NCBI GenBank assembly: GCA_026002025.1
Contig: BOAU01000071.1
Coordinates: 1 to 11,161, forward strand
Reading direction: 5' to 3'
Origin: Spirochaetia bacterium
GTDB lineage: Bacteria; Spirochaetota; Spirochaetia; Treponematales; Breznakiellaceae
DNA: 11,161 nucleotides
Under the pieces are notes generated by a model, which saw only the letters and a list, made by a program, of their open reading frames with translations, was not told where the DNA came from and did no database searches. Position numbers and translations under genes: made by a program. Numbering within the stretch: position 1 is the first letter of the stretch; every line of letters starts with the position of its first letter. Positions 1 to 8,200 of this stretch are shown here, one piece after another.

Positions 1-639
1 GAACGGGCTGGGATGCAGGGCGATGACGGGGAAGTAGTGATAGCCTGTACCAAGAACCGGATGCGGCGGCTGAAGAAGGAAGCACCGGAACGGGCGAAGG
101 AGCTTGAGGCGCGGGGGGAAATCCGGGCGCGGATACTTAATATGAAATTTGCCGGGGAGGATGGAGCACTGATAACGAACCTGCCGCGCGACGAGTACGG
201 TGCGGCTGAGATACGGCGGATGTACCGGAAACGGTGGCTGCTGGAGCAGAAATATCACACGCTGAAAAACAAGATGAAGTTTGAGAGCGTAACAGGGAAC
301 GCGAGCGTCTATGTGGAACAGGATATGTGGGCGCAGGCGCTGGTGTTCAACATGACGCAGGACCTGATAACCGGCGCCGAATGGCACCTGAAGCAAAAAA
401 TAAAAAAAACGCCGTATCGGTATGAGATGCGGATAAACGAAAACATCGCGATAGGGTTATACAAAGAACAATTCATCCGGTTGATACTGGAGGAAGACCC
501 GGAACGGAAGAATGAAATGTTTGTCAGGCTCAAGGAGGATATGACACGCAACATAGTTCCAGTCCGGGTATTGCCGAACAAACATCGTAAATGGAATTAT
601 TTTAACAAGTACAAATGCAACCAAAAACCGAGCTTTTGA
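1..639 (+). CDS. IS4-family DDE transposase, C-terminal part (5'-truncated by window edge)
   Basis: The frame is open from base 1 to the TGA at 637-639, so the protein starts before the window; the ATG at 13 is only internal. The visible part carries the IS4-family signature Y-(2)-R-(3)-E-(6)-K: Tyr at 223-225, Arg at 232-234, Glu at 244-246 and Lys at 265-267. That Glu is the last residue of the DDE catalytic triad; the two Asp residues would lie upstream. The end (NQKPSF) resembles the basic C-termini usual in this family. The transposase cuts and rejoins DNA at the element's inverted repeats. No frameshift is seen in the visible part, but whether the full gene is intact cannot be judged. 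Confidence 0.88.
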   Translation, partial: ERAGMQGDDGEVVIACTKNRMRRLKKEAPERAKELEARGEIRARILNMKFAGEDGALITNLPRDEYGAAEIRRMYRKRWLLEQKYHTLKNKMKFESVTGNASVYVEQDMWAQALVFNMTQDLITGAEWHLKQKIKKTPYRYEMRINENIAIGLYKEQFIRLILEEDPERKNEMFVRLKEDMTRNIVPVRVLPNKHRKWNYFNKYKCNQKPSF

Positions 640-659
640 GGCTTAAGTTTATGATGTTG
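640..659 (+). repeat. Right terminal inverted repeat of the IS4-family element
   Basis: Read on the minus strand from 659 inward, this is CAACATCATAAACTTAAGCC. It resembles the IS231-type end (CA....CAT.AACTTAAG, recalled from memory). It begins directly after the transposase stop and ends where LysR homology resumes. The matching left repeat lies outside the window, so the exact last base is uncertain by 1-2 nt. Confidence 0.6.
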
Positions 660-1539
660 CGCCTCACACCTGAATTTTACAAAGGCCGCCGATGAATGCT
701 GTATCACGCAGGCGGCGATGAGCATACGCATAAAAAAAATTGAGGAACATCTAAAATGCAAGCTGTTTGAACGGAAGGGAAACAACCTCGTACTGACCGC
801 AAGCGGAAAGGTTTTCTTGAATGAATCAAAACATTTGATTTCTGAGTATTACCATGCGTGTAATAAGAGCCTCAATGCCTCTTATGGGTATGCAGACACC
901 TTGACTATAGGGTTTTCAAATGTTGTTGATTGCCTGGCACTGTCCAACCTGTGGTCTTACTTTCATAAATGCTATCCGGATATTCAGGTCCTGTTTACAA
1001 AACTGAGCAATCTTGACCTAAAGGAAGCGCTTTTTTCCAAAGAAGTTGACCTGATAGTCGACTTTACCGTGAATGTTTCCAGTTATTACGCGCTGCATAT
1101 CAAGCCGCTTTCAACTTATGATTTATGTTTTGCTTTTTCAAAACAACACTCATTTTCTACAAAGGCTGCCTTGAGTTTGAAGGATGTCGGTGAATACAAT
1201 CATGTTTTATTTAACCCGCCGCATTCACCAAACATCGCCCGTGCGGTTGAAAATTCCTGGAAGTCGACAAATTTTTCGCCGGTATTTTTCACACAGGTAC
1301 AGAGTAGTGACGAATTTACAGTTATGATGGCATCCGGTATGGCTATTGGAATTGTACCAAGCTATTATAGGAATATTTTTTCCGATGTTATGTCATTTGC
1401 CGATATTAAAGAGAAGTTTGATACACTCACGCTTGCGGTAGCCTGCTGCACGGACAACCAATCCCCCGCCTTAAAACTGTTCTTTGAAACAATTGAAAAA
1501 GCGGATTTACCTGCTTTGCTGCCAAATCACAGAGCATAA
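660..1539 (+). pseudogene. LysR-type transcriptional regulator, 5' end removed by the IS element
   Basis: Frame 1 from 661 reads ASHLNFTKAADECCITQAAM, then SIRIKKIEEHLKCKLFERKG. This is a normal LysR N-terminal winged helix-turn-helix lacking only its first dozen or so residues. The rest is a complete effector-binding domain ending at 1539. No ATG, GTG or TTG lies in frame between the upstream stop (652-654) and the ATG at 718. That ATG sits inside the recognition helix, so a product of 273 aa would lack most of the DNA-binding motif, and no good ribosome site precedes it. Family members bind DNA as tetramers and respond to a small molecule. Its position suggests it once controlled the downstream genes, which is inference. 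Expression from an outward IS promoter is not excluded. Confidence 0.85.
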
Positions 1540-1560
1540 TCCCCGTTACTTTTTACCTCC

Positions 1561-1579
1561 CCATAAATAATTTTTATGG
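1561..1579. other. Stem-loop in the gap between the regulator and the operon
   Basis: A perfect 7-bp inverted repeat, CCATAAA / TTTATGG, with a 5-nt loop (1568-1572), lies in the 111-bp gap 1540-1650. It is A/T-rich and has no T-tract after it on the plus strand, so it is a poor intrinsic terminator. It could be an operator or chance. Apart from the ribosome site at 1637-1642 nothing else convincing is seen in this gap. Confidence 0.25.
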
Positions 1580-1650
1580 AGCTATAAAAAAATACAATTT
1601 GCTATTTAGTCTACCCAGGGTTAAGGTGTTTATAATAAAGGATTTTAATA

Positions 1651-2235
1651 ATGAAGAAATCAGAAATTATGAACGCTGCGCGCCACGCTATGTTTCGCGG
1701 GGACAAGGATACTTTTGAAAAGTACTTTACACCGGATTTTAAACTTTCAGGAAGTGAAACCTGGTTTTGTACAGCCGATGATCTTATGACCGGCGAGTAT
1801 GCATTTGAACACTATTCACGAATTTGCCGAAACGATTTTTTGAGTTTTGATGTCAAGACTGAACTCATTACGGAAATCGAAAGCGATGATTTTCTGTTCC
1901 GTGAACTGCGTTGGATCGGTGTGCCCCGTGAAAATGCAGATGAAATTGACGGAAATGCTATTTTCCAGAAAGATGCACTCCCATCATTCAGGCTCTGGAT
2001 TCTGACAAAGTTTCGCGGGGATAAAATTTGCTCGGAAACATCTATGCACAATAGTACTCATACCGAAATACTTTTTTCCAATGGCAATGTAGAATTCGCA
2101 ATCGACAAAATTGCAAAAGGTCTCCGCGCGCGTGCTTCGCAGATTGAACGGGTAAAAAAAGGGGAGCAAATCATCCCCGACCCAACCGAAAAACTTGCGC
2201 GTTACAATCTGATGCATCTTGGTGATTTTATATAA
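1651..2235 (+). CDS. Unrecognised small protein, possibly NTF2/SnoaL-like fold
   Basis: A 194-aa soluble protein with no signal peptide or membrane segment. The start is supported by AAAGGA at 1637-1642, 8 nt before the ATG. The N-terminus is a helix followed by GDKDTFEKYFTPDF, the kind of opening seen in NTF2-like/SnoaL-like proteins (helix, then a Tyr/Phe-rich turn into a curved sheet). Alternating hydrophobic strands follow (around residues 70-90, 110-125 and 130-150), then a charged helical tail of about 40 residues that makes it longer than most such domains. In that superfamily members are dehydratases, isomerases, cyclases or binding proteins. It is the first gene of the cluster and ends 21 bp before the glycosidase-like gene. 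The fold assignment is tentative; the gene itself is not in doubt. Confidence 0.7.
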   Translation: MKKSEIMNAARHAMFRGDKDTFEKYFTPDFKLSGSETWFCTADDLMTGEYAFEHYSRICRNDFLSFDVKTELITEIESDDFLFRELRWIGVPRENADEIDGNAIFQKDALPSFRLWILTKFRGDKICSETSMHNSTHTEILFSNGNVEFAIDKIAKGLRARASQIERVKKGEQIIPDPTEKLARYNLMHLGDFI

Positions 2236-2256
2236 GTTTATATAAGGAGAAAATGA

Positions 2257-4047
2257 ATGGAAAATAAGAATGGCCAATCACAAGGGCCGGATGCGCCGGT
2301 GGAGCAATTTTTTACATTTGGCGAGATGCCTTTTACAAGACGGGGCGCTTATGTTGGTGTATACGCCGACCGGATGTCCAATAACAAATACTCGACTTCA
2401 AAGGTTTTTATAAGTTCTAAACGTGGAAGTGCAGGCGGCGGCTGGCCCAAGACGCTCCTTACTTTTGATATTCTGCATGGCGGCGTAAAAGTTCCATACT
2501 CAATACAAACCACGCCTACACAGTTGATACTGTCAACCCGTTATGGCAATGTCTATTTTTGCTTTGCTGAAACGACATTGTTGTATATCAAGACTGACCC
2601 GGGGTTGGGTGTAACATTAATTGCTCCCCGGGATTTAATGGATGGTCACGGTGTAATCCGTAACTGCGGTTCAACTGCATGGGAGTGCCTGATTCCGCGT
2701 ATTTGCTCTTTTGTTTACAAACCAATAATCGGCAGCCTGACAATTGATGCCCTCTGGGAATGGGAACGGCTGTGTACACCGCATGCACAAGTTACTTTAG
2801 AACCCAGCTCAACCGGGTCTTTATTGGCAATTGAAGAGTTCATGTTTGCCGGCCATGAGCGGGATGTGTACCCAGGTTATGAGCAGGCACTTGCCAATGT
2901 TACTGCGGATTGGGAGGCTTTTTATGCCGGCTTTGAACCGTTTCCGGATGAAGTTGATAGCCTGCGCCCCCGGGCAGCATGGATGTTATGGTCACATCTG
3001 GTAGGGCCTTCCGGTAAAGTTAAACGCTCCCTAATGTATATGATGCAGAATGATTGCGCTTCCTCGTGGCAGATGAATCAGAACGCCGTAGCCTTGCATC
3101 ACAACCTGGAGCTTTCAATGGACCTCATGCTCAATATGTTAGATGAGGCAATTGAGTCGACCGGGCAACTGCCGGATATGTATACCGATTCAACCGGCGG
3201 ATATCATGATATGCATCCGCCACTACAGGGCTGGGGACTGCTGCAGTTAATGAAGCTGCATGACCTTGTAAAGGAAGTAAGCCGTGATAAACTTGAATGG
3301 ATGTACACAGGCTATGGCAGATGGGCTGACTGGTTAGTTGAATATCGTGACCGTAACCACCGCGGCATCTTGCGCTATGAGCATGCAACCGAGTGCGGTT
3401 TGGATGATTCAACAGTATTCATCAAAAGCCACATGATGGAAAGCCCGGATTTATCCGCGTATGGTGCGCTTTTGTTTGAATCGCTGGGCGATTTGGGAAA
3501 AGTGTTGGGAAAAGATGCCGGCGAGTACACACATTGGTATGATAAAAGCAAAAGGATGATTGACAAACTCATCAGCGAATTATGGAACGGTGAGCGCTTT
3601 ATCGCAAAAGTCAGCGGTACAGGAGAAGTTGTCGCCACGAATTCTGTTATGTATTACATACCAATTATTCTCGGCAAGCGTCTTCCGCAAAAAATCATCG
3701 ACAAAATGGCTTCTGATTTGGCGGTTGAAGGAGATTGGCTGACGCCGTATGGATTCGCTTCTGAAAAGTTGAACAGTGATTACTATAATGATAACTGCAT
3801 GATGGCGATAGGCGGTCCAATTGCCCCGACCAACCTGTTACTAATTGACGGCTTGTTTGAGGCAGACAAAACAGAGTTCGCCGCCATGGTTGCTAAACGG
3901 TATTGCATTTCCGGGAAGGAGCATTGTTTATCATTCAAGATAAACTCACGCGATGGAAGCAGGCACCCGTCAAGTCATAGTTGGTCTGCATCGGTGTATG
4001 TAATTATTTGCAATAGATTAACTGAGTATTTGAAAACTGGAAAATAG
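2257..4047 (+). CDS. Glycoside-hydrolase-like protein with (alpha/alpha)6 barrel (GH63/MGH1-like)
   Basis: A 596-aa protein without a signal peptide, hence probably cytoplasmic. Residues 15-200 look like an N-terminal beta-sandwich; residues 235-592 look like an all-helical barrel. Marker segments of the GH63/trehalase-like clan are visible. ECGLDDS at 379-385 corresponds to the E-S-G-x-D-x-S segment with the acid Asp (here Asp383). GGPIAPTNLLLIDGL at 519-533 matches the G-P-I-W-P-x-N-Y segment, and HSWSASVY at 574-581 matches the terminal W-S-A helix. The Glu-Asn-Tyr segment that normally carries the catalytic base is replaced by KINSRDG (561-567). The start at 2257 is supported by AAGGAG at 2244-2249, spaced 7 nt; an ATG at 2253 is out of frame and stops after four codons. 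It probably processes the imported sugar; the substrate is unknown, and activity is uncertain given the missing Glu. Confidence 0.75.
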   Translation: MENKNGQSQGPDAPVEQFFTFGEMPFTRRGAYVGVYADRMSNNKYSTSKVFISSKRGSAGGGWPKTLLTFDILHGGVKVPYSIQTTPTQLILSTRYGNVYFCFAETTLLYIKTDPGLGVTLIAPRDLMDGHGVIRNCGSTAWECLIPRICSFVYKPIIGSLTIDALWEWERLCTPHAQVTLEPSSTGSLLAIEEFMFAGHERDVYPGYEQALANVTADWEAFYAGFEPFPDEVDSLRPRAAWMLWSHLVGPSGKVKRSLMYMMQNDCASSWQMNQNAVALHHNLELSMDLMLNMLDEAIESTGQLPDMYTDSTGGYHDMHPPLQGWGLLQLMKLHDLVKEVSRDKLEWMYTGYGRWADWLVEYRDRNHRGILRYEHATECGLDDSTVFIKSHMMESPDLSAYGALLFESLGDLGKVLGKDAGEYTHWYDKSKRMIDKLISELWNGERFIAKVSGTGEVVATNSVMYYIPIILGKRLPQKIIDKMASDLAVEGDWLTPYGFASEKLNSDYYNDNCMMAIGGPIAPTNLLLIDGLFEADKTEFAAMVAKRYCISGKEHCLSFKINSRDGSRHPSSHSWSASVYVIICNRLTEYLKTGK

Positions 4048-4060
4048 AAACATTATTATT

Positions 4061-4067
4061 AAGGAGG
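4061..4067 (+). promoter_or_regulatory. Strong ribosome binding site that decides the lipoprotein start
   Basis: AAGGAGG lies 9 nt before the ATG at 4077 but only 3 nt before an in-frame TTG at 4071. The spacing favours ATG 4077. This is the strongest Shine-Dalgarno in the operon and fits the high expression usually needed for a binding protein. Confidence 0.8.
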
Positions 4068-4076
4068 ATTTTGAAG

Positions 4077-5930
4077 ATGAAAGGGAAACGGATTTTTAGA
4101 GTCATAGGGACAGCGCTTTGTGTGTTGATTTTCGCGCTTGCATCATGTCAAGCCGGCAAAGATGCAAGTCCAAGCGGCAGTTCGGCAAGCCAAGCGTCGG
4201 TACCGATAGAACCGGTTATCACTGAAGCGGATATTGAGTACGGTCATGTTGCTGATGCGGAAAAAGCTGCGTATTTCGCAAAATACTACGCCAGGAGCGA
4301 CAAACTTATTCACCTTACACAAAACATGCGGGCAGGTGACCCCATCAATGTATGGAACAGAGGTGAGTCTATCAATGAGAATAACTATACCCGTTGGGCA
4401 GAGAGGACTGTAGGTATCAAATGGACGGCCAGTTGGAACGCTGTCAGTCAGGAAGAAGATACACAAAAACTTGCATTAGCGATGGCTTCGGATGACCTGC
4501 CTGATTTAATCCGCGCCGAGACCAGTGTGGAAATATTGAAGATGGCTGAGGCAGGGCAGATTCTCCCCCTCAACGACTATATCGAAAAATATGCAAGCCC
4601 GCTTACCAAGTATGTCCTCCTGGAAATGGACAATTATGTGGATGGCAATTACTTCAAAAAAAATTCCTATAATGGGAAATTGTATGCGCTAAATATTTTC
4701 GATGATGGTGTTGCATCACACGCCATAAACTGGCGTGCGGACATCCTTGCCGAACTTGGTTATACAACGCCTCCTTCAAAGCTGAACGAAGTAGAGGAAG
4801 TTTTTGCAAAGTACAAACAAAAGTACCCGAATAACCCCTGCCTGAATCTTTCAAAAGAGCTTGATATGGGCCTGAATGCCGTTTTTTTGGCCTATGGGAC
4901 GCTTCCCGGTTCCTGGATAAAACAGGCCGACGGAACGCTCGCTTATGCTCCGGTGCTGCCCCAGACGAAAGACGCGCTTGCAAAACTTCACGAATGGTAC
5001 GAGAAAGGTTACATTGACCGGGAGTTTGCCGTAAAAGATAACAACAAGGTAAATGAGCAATGGATGTCCGGTAATATGCTCAGTGAGCAGGGCGAGTGGT
5101 CTATTATATGGGGTGACCATCGCAATTTGCAATCCAATGTTCCGTCTGCAAAAATTATTGTAGGCGAGTCATATGTCGGCCCGAAAGGGGACTACGGTTA
5201 TTTGATGACAAAGCCTAACAGGAATAACCAACAAGCCCTCAATAGTAAGCTGTCCGAGGAAGCAGTAAAAGCAATTTTCATGCAGTTGAATTACACCATC
5301 GACAGTGAGTTCAGAGCGCGGCCTGACCAGAGTGAAAAGTTCACTACTTTCTATCCATATCAGGATGAGGTTCCGCCCGACAACACCGATGTAACCGCCG
5401 CCGCGCGGGTAGGCGGAGCTGACGCTGTGGTACGCGATATGTATCCTATCCCGCAGGAGCTGGAAGGTCCCTCAAATATGAGTTCGAGTTGGATGGCTTC
5501 ATCTGTACTGCAGTACGAACAATTCGGATTTATATTTATGGAACGTCCGAATGGTATGCGGAATAACTTCCTGGTAATGGAAAAGGCAATCAAAAGCAAC
5601 GATACGGCATTTCTTGACAAAAACAATCTGTGGTATATGCATAGGCATTTAACAACTGATGACATGGAATCATTGTTTACGAACATACATATATCTGAAA
5701 AATTAGAAGAGGAAGGACATGCCTATTTTGATGAATACTGGGGGCCTCCTACGCCAACGCAACTCCAGAAAAACGCCTATTTGAAAAAGCTCGAAGAGAG
5801 TGCATTCACCGCTATCATCATGGGTCAAAAGCCCGTGGATTCCTTCGACCAGTTTGTAAGGGACTGGAATGCAAACGGCGGTACTGAAATTACTAAAGAA
5901 GTAAATGAATGGACAAATAGTACAAAATAG
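4077..5930 (+). CDS. Extracellular solute-binding lipoprotein of a sugar ABC transporter (family 1, LipO/YtcQ-like)
   Basis: 617 aa from ATG 4077. The N-terminus is a lipoprotein signal: basic MKGKR, a hydrophobic core, then lipobox LASC with the lipidated Cys at residue 24. A Ser/Ala/Gly-rich linker follows. The mature protein has features of large family-1 binding proteins: INVWN near the first strand, then DTQKLALAMASDDLPDLI followed by LPLNDYI, and GKLYAL. The length (about 550-620 aa) is typical of proteins paired with LplB/LplC-type permeases. It would capture an oligosaccharide or glycoside at the outer face of the cytoplasmic membrane and hand it to the two permeases just downstream. 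It starts 29 bp after the glycosidase-like gene and ends 21 bp before the first permease. No ATPase gene is present; such systems often use a shared MsmK-type ATPase encoded elsewhere. The ligand cannot be named from sequence. Confidence 0.92.
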   Translation: MKGKRIFRVIGTALCVLIFALASCQAGKDASPSGSSASQASVPIEPVITEADIEYGHVADAEKAAYFAKYYARSDKLIHLTQNMRAGDPINVWNRGESINENNYTRWAERTVGIKWTASWNAVSQEEDTQKLALAMASDDLPDLIRAETSVEILKMAEAGQILPLNDYIEKYASPLTKYVLLEMDNYVDGNYFKKNSYNGKLYALNIFDDGVASHAINWRADILAELGYTTPPSKLNEVEEVFAKYKQKYPNNPCLNLSKELDMGLNAVFLAYGTLPGSWIKQADGTLAYAPVLPQTKDALAKLHEWYEKGYIDREFAVKDNNKVNEQWMSGNMLSEQGEWSIIWGDHRNLQSNVPSAKIIVGESYVGPKGDYGYLMTKPNRNNQQALNSKLSEEAVKAIFMQLNYTIDSEFRARPDQSEKFTTFYPYQDEVPPDNTDVTAAARVGGADAVVRDMYPIPQELEGPSNMSSSWMASSVLQYEQFGFIFMERPNGMRNNFLVMEKAIKSNDTAFLDKNNLWYMHRHLTTDDMESLFTNIHISEKLEEEGHAYFDEYWGPPTPTQLQKNAYLKKLEESAFTAIIMGQKPVDSFDQFVRDWNANGGTEITKEVNEWTNSTK

Positions 5931-5939
5931 CGTGTGTGT

Positions 5940-5946
5940 AAGGGAG
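5940..5946 (+). promoter_or_regulatory. Ribosome binding site that decides the first permease start
   Basis: AAGGGAG lies 5 nt before ATG 5952. An in-frame GTG at 5934 would place this site inside the coding region, so ATG 5952 is preferred. Confidence 0.75.
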
Positions 5947-5951
5947 CGAAT

Positions 5952-6881
5952 ATGCCGACAAACAATGAGCAAAAATTAACACCGGCACATAGGTGGCGCT
6001 CAAAGATAAACCGGAGCCTATATCTGATGATCCTGCCATCCGTCATACTGGTGCTGATATTCAACTACTATCCTATGTATGGGCTGATAATTTCTTTTCA
6101 GAATTATCAGCCGTCCAAGGGTTTTTTGGGCTCGAAGTTTGTCGGTATGTTCTGGTTTAAATACCTGTTTAATATGCCTGACTTCTGGCAGGTTGTCGGA
6201 AACACGTTTTCCATTGCCATACAAAAGATTATTTGGGGGCAGTTGATACCCATCACTTTTGCAGTTATGCTGAATGAAGTCAGGGCGCATTTTTTTAAGC
6301 GTACTGTGCAAACAATTGTGTACCTGCCTTATTTTTTATCGTGGGTGGTTGTCGGTTCGATGTTTGTTGATTTTTTATCTACTACCGGAATTGTCAATCA
6401 ATTCCTGGGGGTTTTCGGGATTACTCCAATATTTTTTCTTGGCAGTAATACGACATTTCAGGGAACGATTGTAGCGGTGGATGTGTGGAAAAATTTTGGC
6501 TGGACATCCATCATATACCTTGCAGCCTTGACAGGAATCAATCCTGAATTATACGAGGTATCATCTATCGATGGGGCCAACCGTATCAGCCAGTTATGGC
6601 ATATCACACTGCCCGGTATACGCCCGATGATAATGTTGATGGTCACCCTGGCACTGGGTAATATCCTTAATGCCGGCTTTGAACAGCTCTTAATGATGTA
6701 CAATACAGCCGTTTATCAGACCGGCGACATCCTGGATACGTTTGTTTACCGCTCAGGTCTATTAGATGCACAATTCAGTCTGTCTACTGCCGTAGGATTA
6801 ATGAAGTCTATAAGCGGTTGTATTTTGATTGTTTTAAGCCAGTTTTTGGTATCAAAGTTCTCTGACTATCGTATTTTTTAG
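5952..6881 (+). CDS. Sugar ABC transporter permease, LplB/UgpA-type
   Basis: 309 aa from ATG 5952, a normal length for the family. The first membrane segment is near residues 22-46 with the usual LPSVILVLIFNYYPMYG pattern, where LplB-type proteins have P-x-Y-G after helix 1. About six membrane segments are visible. The cytoplasmic EAA loop that contacts the ATPase is at about 200-222 (ELYEVSSIDGANR, then ITLPGIRP). It ends with the common SDYRIF-type C-terminus. It forms the membrane channel together with the second permease. Its TAG stop (6879-6881) lies within the next gene's ribosome site, so the two are translationally close. No defect is seen. Confidence 0.93.
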   Translation: MPTNNEQKLTPAHRWRSKINRSLYLMILPSVILVLIFNYYPMYGLIISFQNYQPSKGFLGSKFVGMFWFKYLFNMPDFWQVVGNTFSIAIQKIIWGQLIPITFAVMLNEVRAHFFKRTVQTIVYLPYFLSWVVVGSMFVDFLSTTGIVNQFLGVFGITPIFFLGSNTTFQGTIVAVDVWKNFGWTSIIYLAALTGINPELYEVSSIDGANRISQLWHITLPGIRPMIMLMVTLALGNILNAGFEQLLMMYNTAVYQTGDILDTFVYRSGLLDAQFSLSTAVGLMKSISGCILIVLSQFLVSKFSDYRIF

Positions 6882-6889
6882 GAGTTCTC

Positions 6890-7672
6890 ATGGTTGAACG
6901 AGTATCCCCCTTAAGAAAAATTTTTATTGTGTGCAACACTATCATTTTGGTTATCCTTGTGGTTGCATGTTTTTTGCCGCTACTAAATCTTGCGGCAAAG
7001 TCATTGTCAAACAGTGCGGCGGTTTCTGCCAATCTTGTTTTATTTACGCCCAGGGGCTTTAATGTAGAATCCTATATTCTGATTATGAATAACGCGCGGT
7101 TTCAGCGAGCGTTCTTGATTGGGGTTTCAAGGACAATTATAGGCACAGCAATAAATATGGTTTTGGTAACACTGACAGCTTATGTGCTGTCACAGGAGGC
7201 CTCCAGTCTTAAAGGCCGCAATTTTTTGATGTGGTTTTTTATTGTGCCGATGCTGTTTTCCGGCGGATTGATTCCGACATATCTGGTAATCAAGAATGTA
7301 GGTCTGATGGATAGCTTTTGGTCATTGGTCATCCCAACGGCAGTGCAAATTCCTAACGTAATCCTGATGATGAACTTCTTCAGAAATTTACCCAAGAGCC
7401 TTTCAGAAGCCGCTATGCTTGACGGCGCATCCCATGTACGGATTCTGCTGCAAATATACATCCCAATTTCGCTTGCATCAATTGCAACGATTGTACTGTT
7501 CAGTATGGTGTTTCATTGGAACTCATGGTTTGATGGAATGATTTATATAAAGATGCCGGAGAATCAACCACTGCAAACTTATATACATAATATTGCTACA
7601 ATTGGTCTTAACATACGCAAGTTAATCGCAGACGGCAACTTCAGGGCGTTGGAAGCAGCTTCCAATGAATAA
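6890..7672 (+). pseudogene. Sugar ABC transporter permease, LplC/YtcP-type, 5' part (split by IS200-like element)
   Basis: 260 codons open from ATG 6890, preceded by TAGGAG at 6879-6884 (5-nt spacing). Membrane segments lie near residues 12-34, 75-100, 111-133, 143-163 and 190-210. The EAA loop is at 173-194 (EAAMLDGAS, then IYIPIS). LplC/YtcP-type permeases are usually about 290-300 aa and end with a sixth membrane helix and a G-x-V/I-G-S-V/I-K-G tail; both are absent here. The frame stops at TAA 7670-7672, formed where the gene's AATGAAT meets the element. The missing 36 residues are found after the element (8249-8359). A protein lacking helix 6 is unlikely to assemble a working transporter, so import is probably lost unless the element excises. 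Confidence 0.92.
7664..7670 (+). repeat. AATGAAT junction copy, right end of the IS200-like element
   Basis: Reads ATTCATT on the transposase strand. It is identical to 8243-8249, and the identity stops at exactly 7 bp on both sides. It lies 2 nt from the right-end hairpin. Confidence 0.85.
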
Positions 7673-7692
7673 CCGCAGGGCAAGCCCTGCGG
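7673..7692. repeat. Right-end hairpin of the IS200-like element
   Basis: A perfect 9-bp inverted repeat, CCGCAGGGC and GCCCTGCGG, around an AA dinucleotide (TT on the transposase strand). Such hairpins are the binding sites for the TnpA dimer on single-stranded DNA. The apex, GGC-AA-GCC on this strand, is shared with the left-end hairpin. Confidence 0.85.
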
Positions 7693-7716
7693 TATCTTTA
7701 ACCTTCATGCTTTATT

Positions 7717-8175
7717 CTAATAAGGGAACAGCTCAAGCTGTTTCCCTTCATGAATTTTTTGGTAGTCCTCTGGATTTCGTCCTTGGTTCTTGACATATCG
7801 CTGTATTACTTGTTCATTCCCGTGTTCTCCTACTGTTCCCACGTAATATCCTCTTGTCCAAAATTCCCCTCCCCACAGCATCTTTTTTACCTCAGGACAG
7901 GCTTCAAATATTTTCCTCGCCGTTATACTCTTTATTGTCCGCACTATCTGCTCCGGGCTGTATGTCGGCACCGATTGTACCAGAAAATGTACATGGTCTC
8001 TTTCTGTCCCTATTTCCAGAAATTTTATCTCATATCTTGCTTCTATTCCCAGACATATTTCCCGAAGTTTTTTATCTACTTCGTCGCTTATCACCGCCCT
8101 GCGGTATTTTGCCGGGCATACTATGTGATACATCAGCGTACTCACATTATGTTCTTTATGGATGATCTCACTCAT
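7717..8175 (-). CDS. tnpA: IS200/IS605-family transposase TnpA (Y1 HUH endonuclease)
   Basis: 152 aa, the normal size for the family. The HUH motif is HVHFLV with His61 and His63, which hold the metal ion. The catalytic tyrosine is Tyr127 in VIQRYVKNQ, after the conserved YYVGTVG strand. It works as a dimer on single-stranded DNA, joining ends through a 5'-phosphotyrosine, with no target duplication. All catalytic residues are present, so the enzyme may be active. The ATG at 8175 is immediately preceded by AGAAGG with no spacer, a poor arrangement for initiation; low TnpA output is common for IS200-type elements. No tnpB accompanies it. Confidence 0.95.
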   Translation of the reverse strand: MSEIIHKEHNVSTLMYHIVCPAKYRRAVISDEVDKKLREICLGIEARYEIKFLEIGTERDHVHFLVQSVPTYSPEQIVRTIKSITARKIFEACPEVKKMLWGGEFWTRGYYVGTVGEHGNEQVIQRYVKNQGRNPEDYQKIHEGKQLELFPY

Positions 8176-8200
8176 CCTTCTAGTATATTCTTACTTTCAG

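Larger units (their letters stand above)
1..659 (+). mobile_element. IS4-family (IS231-like) insertion sequence, right part
   Basis: The right portion of an insertion sequence whose left end lies outside the window. It consists of the transposase C-terminus followed by a terminal inverted repeat ending at about 659. Directly after this point the frame of an interrupted LysR-type gene begins, which fixes the boundary independently. IS4-family elements normally leave a target duplication of about 9-12 bp; that cannot be tested here because the left flank is missing. Family placement rests on the transposase signature and on the similarity, from memory, of the terminal repeat to IS231 ends. Confidence 0.75.

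Noticed and set aside
630..660. Short pieces in the other two frames (for example VYDV at 647-658) that look like the missing LysR N-terminus with small frameshifts.
   Set aside because: The same bases match the IS231-like terminal repeat and follow directly on the transposase stop, so IS sequence is the simpler explanation; the protein resemblance is only a few residues.
1631..1636. A perfect TATAAT before the first operon gene.
   Set aside because: Used as a -10 box it would start transcription after the AAAGGA ribosome site, and no good -35 hexamer lies 16-18 nt upstream. The real operon promoter was not identified.
4071..4076. TTG at 4071 as the lipoprotein start.
   Set aside because: It is only 3 nt from AAGGAGG; ATG 4077 has correct spacing and an ordinary signal peptide.
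5934..5951. GTG at 5934 as the start of the first permease.
   Set aside because: The best ribosome site (5940-5946) would then be inside the coding region; ATG 5952 has proper spacing.
7673..7692. The strong GC-rich hairpin as an intrinsic terminator after the permease fragment.
   Set aside because: It is followed by TATCTTTA rather than a run of T, and its place and paired partner at the other end mark it as a transposon-end hairpin. Some polarity on downstream genes is still possible.
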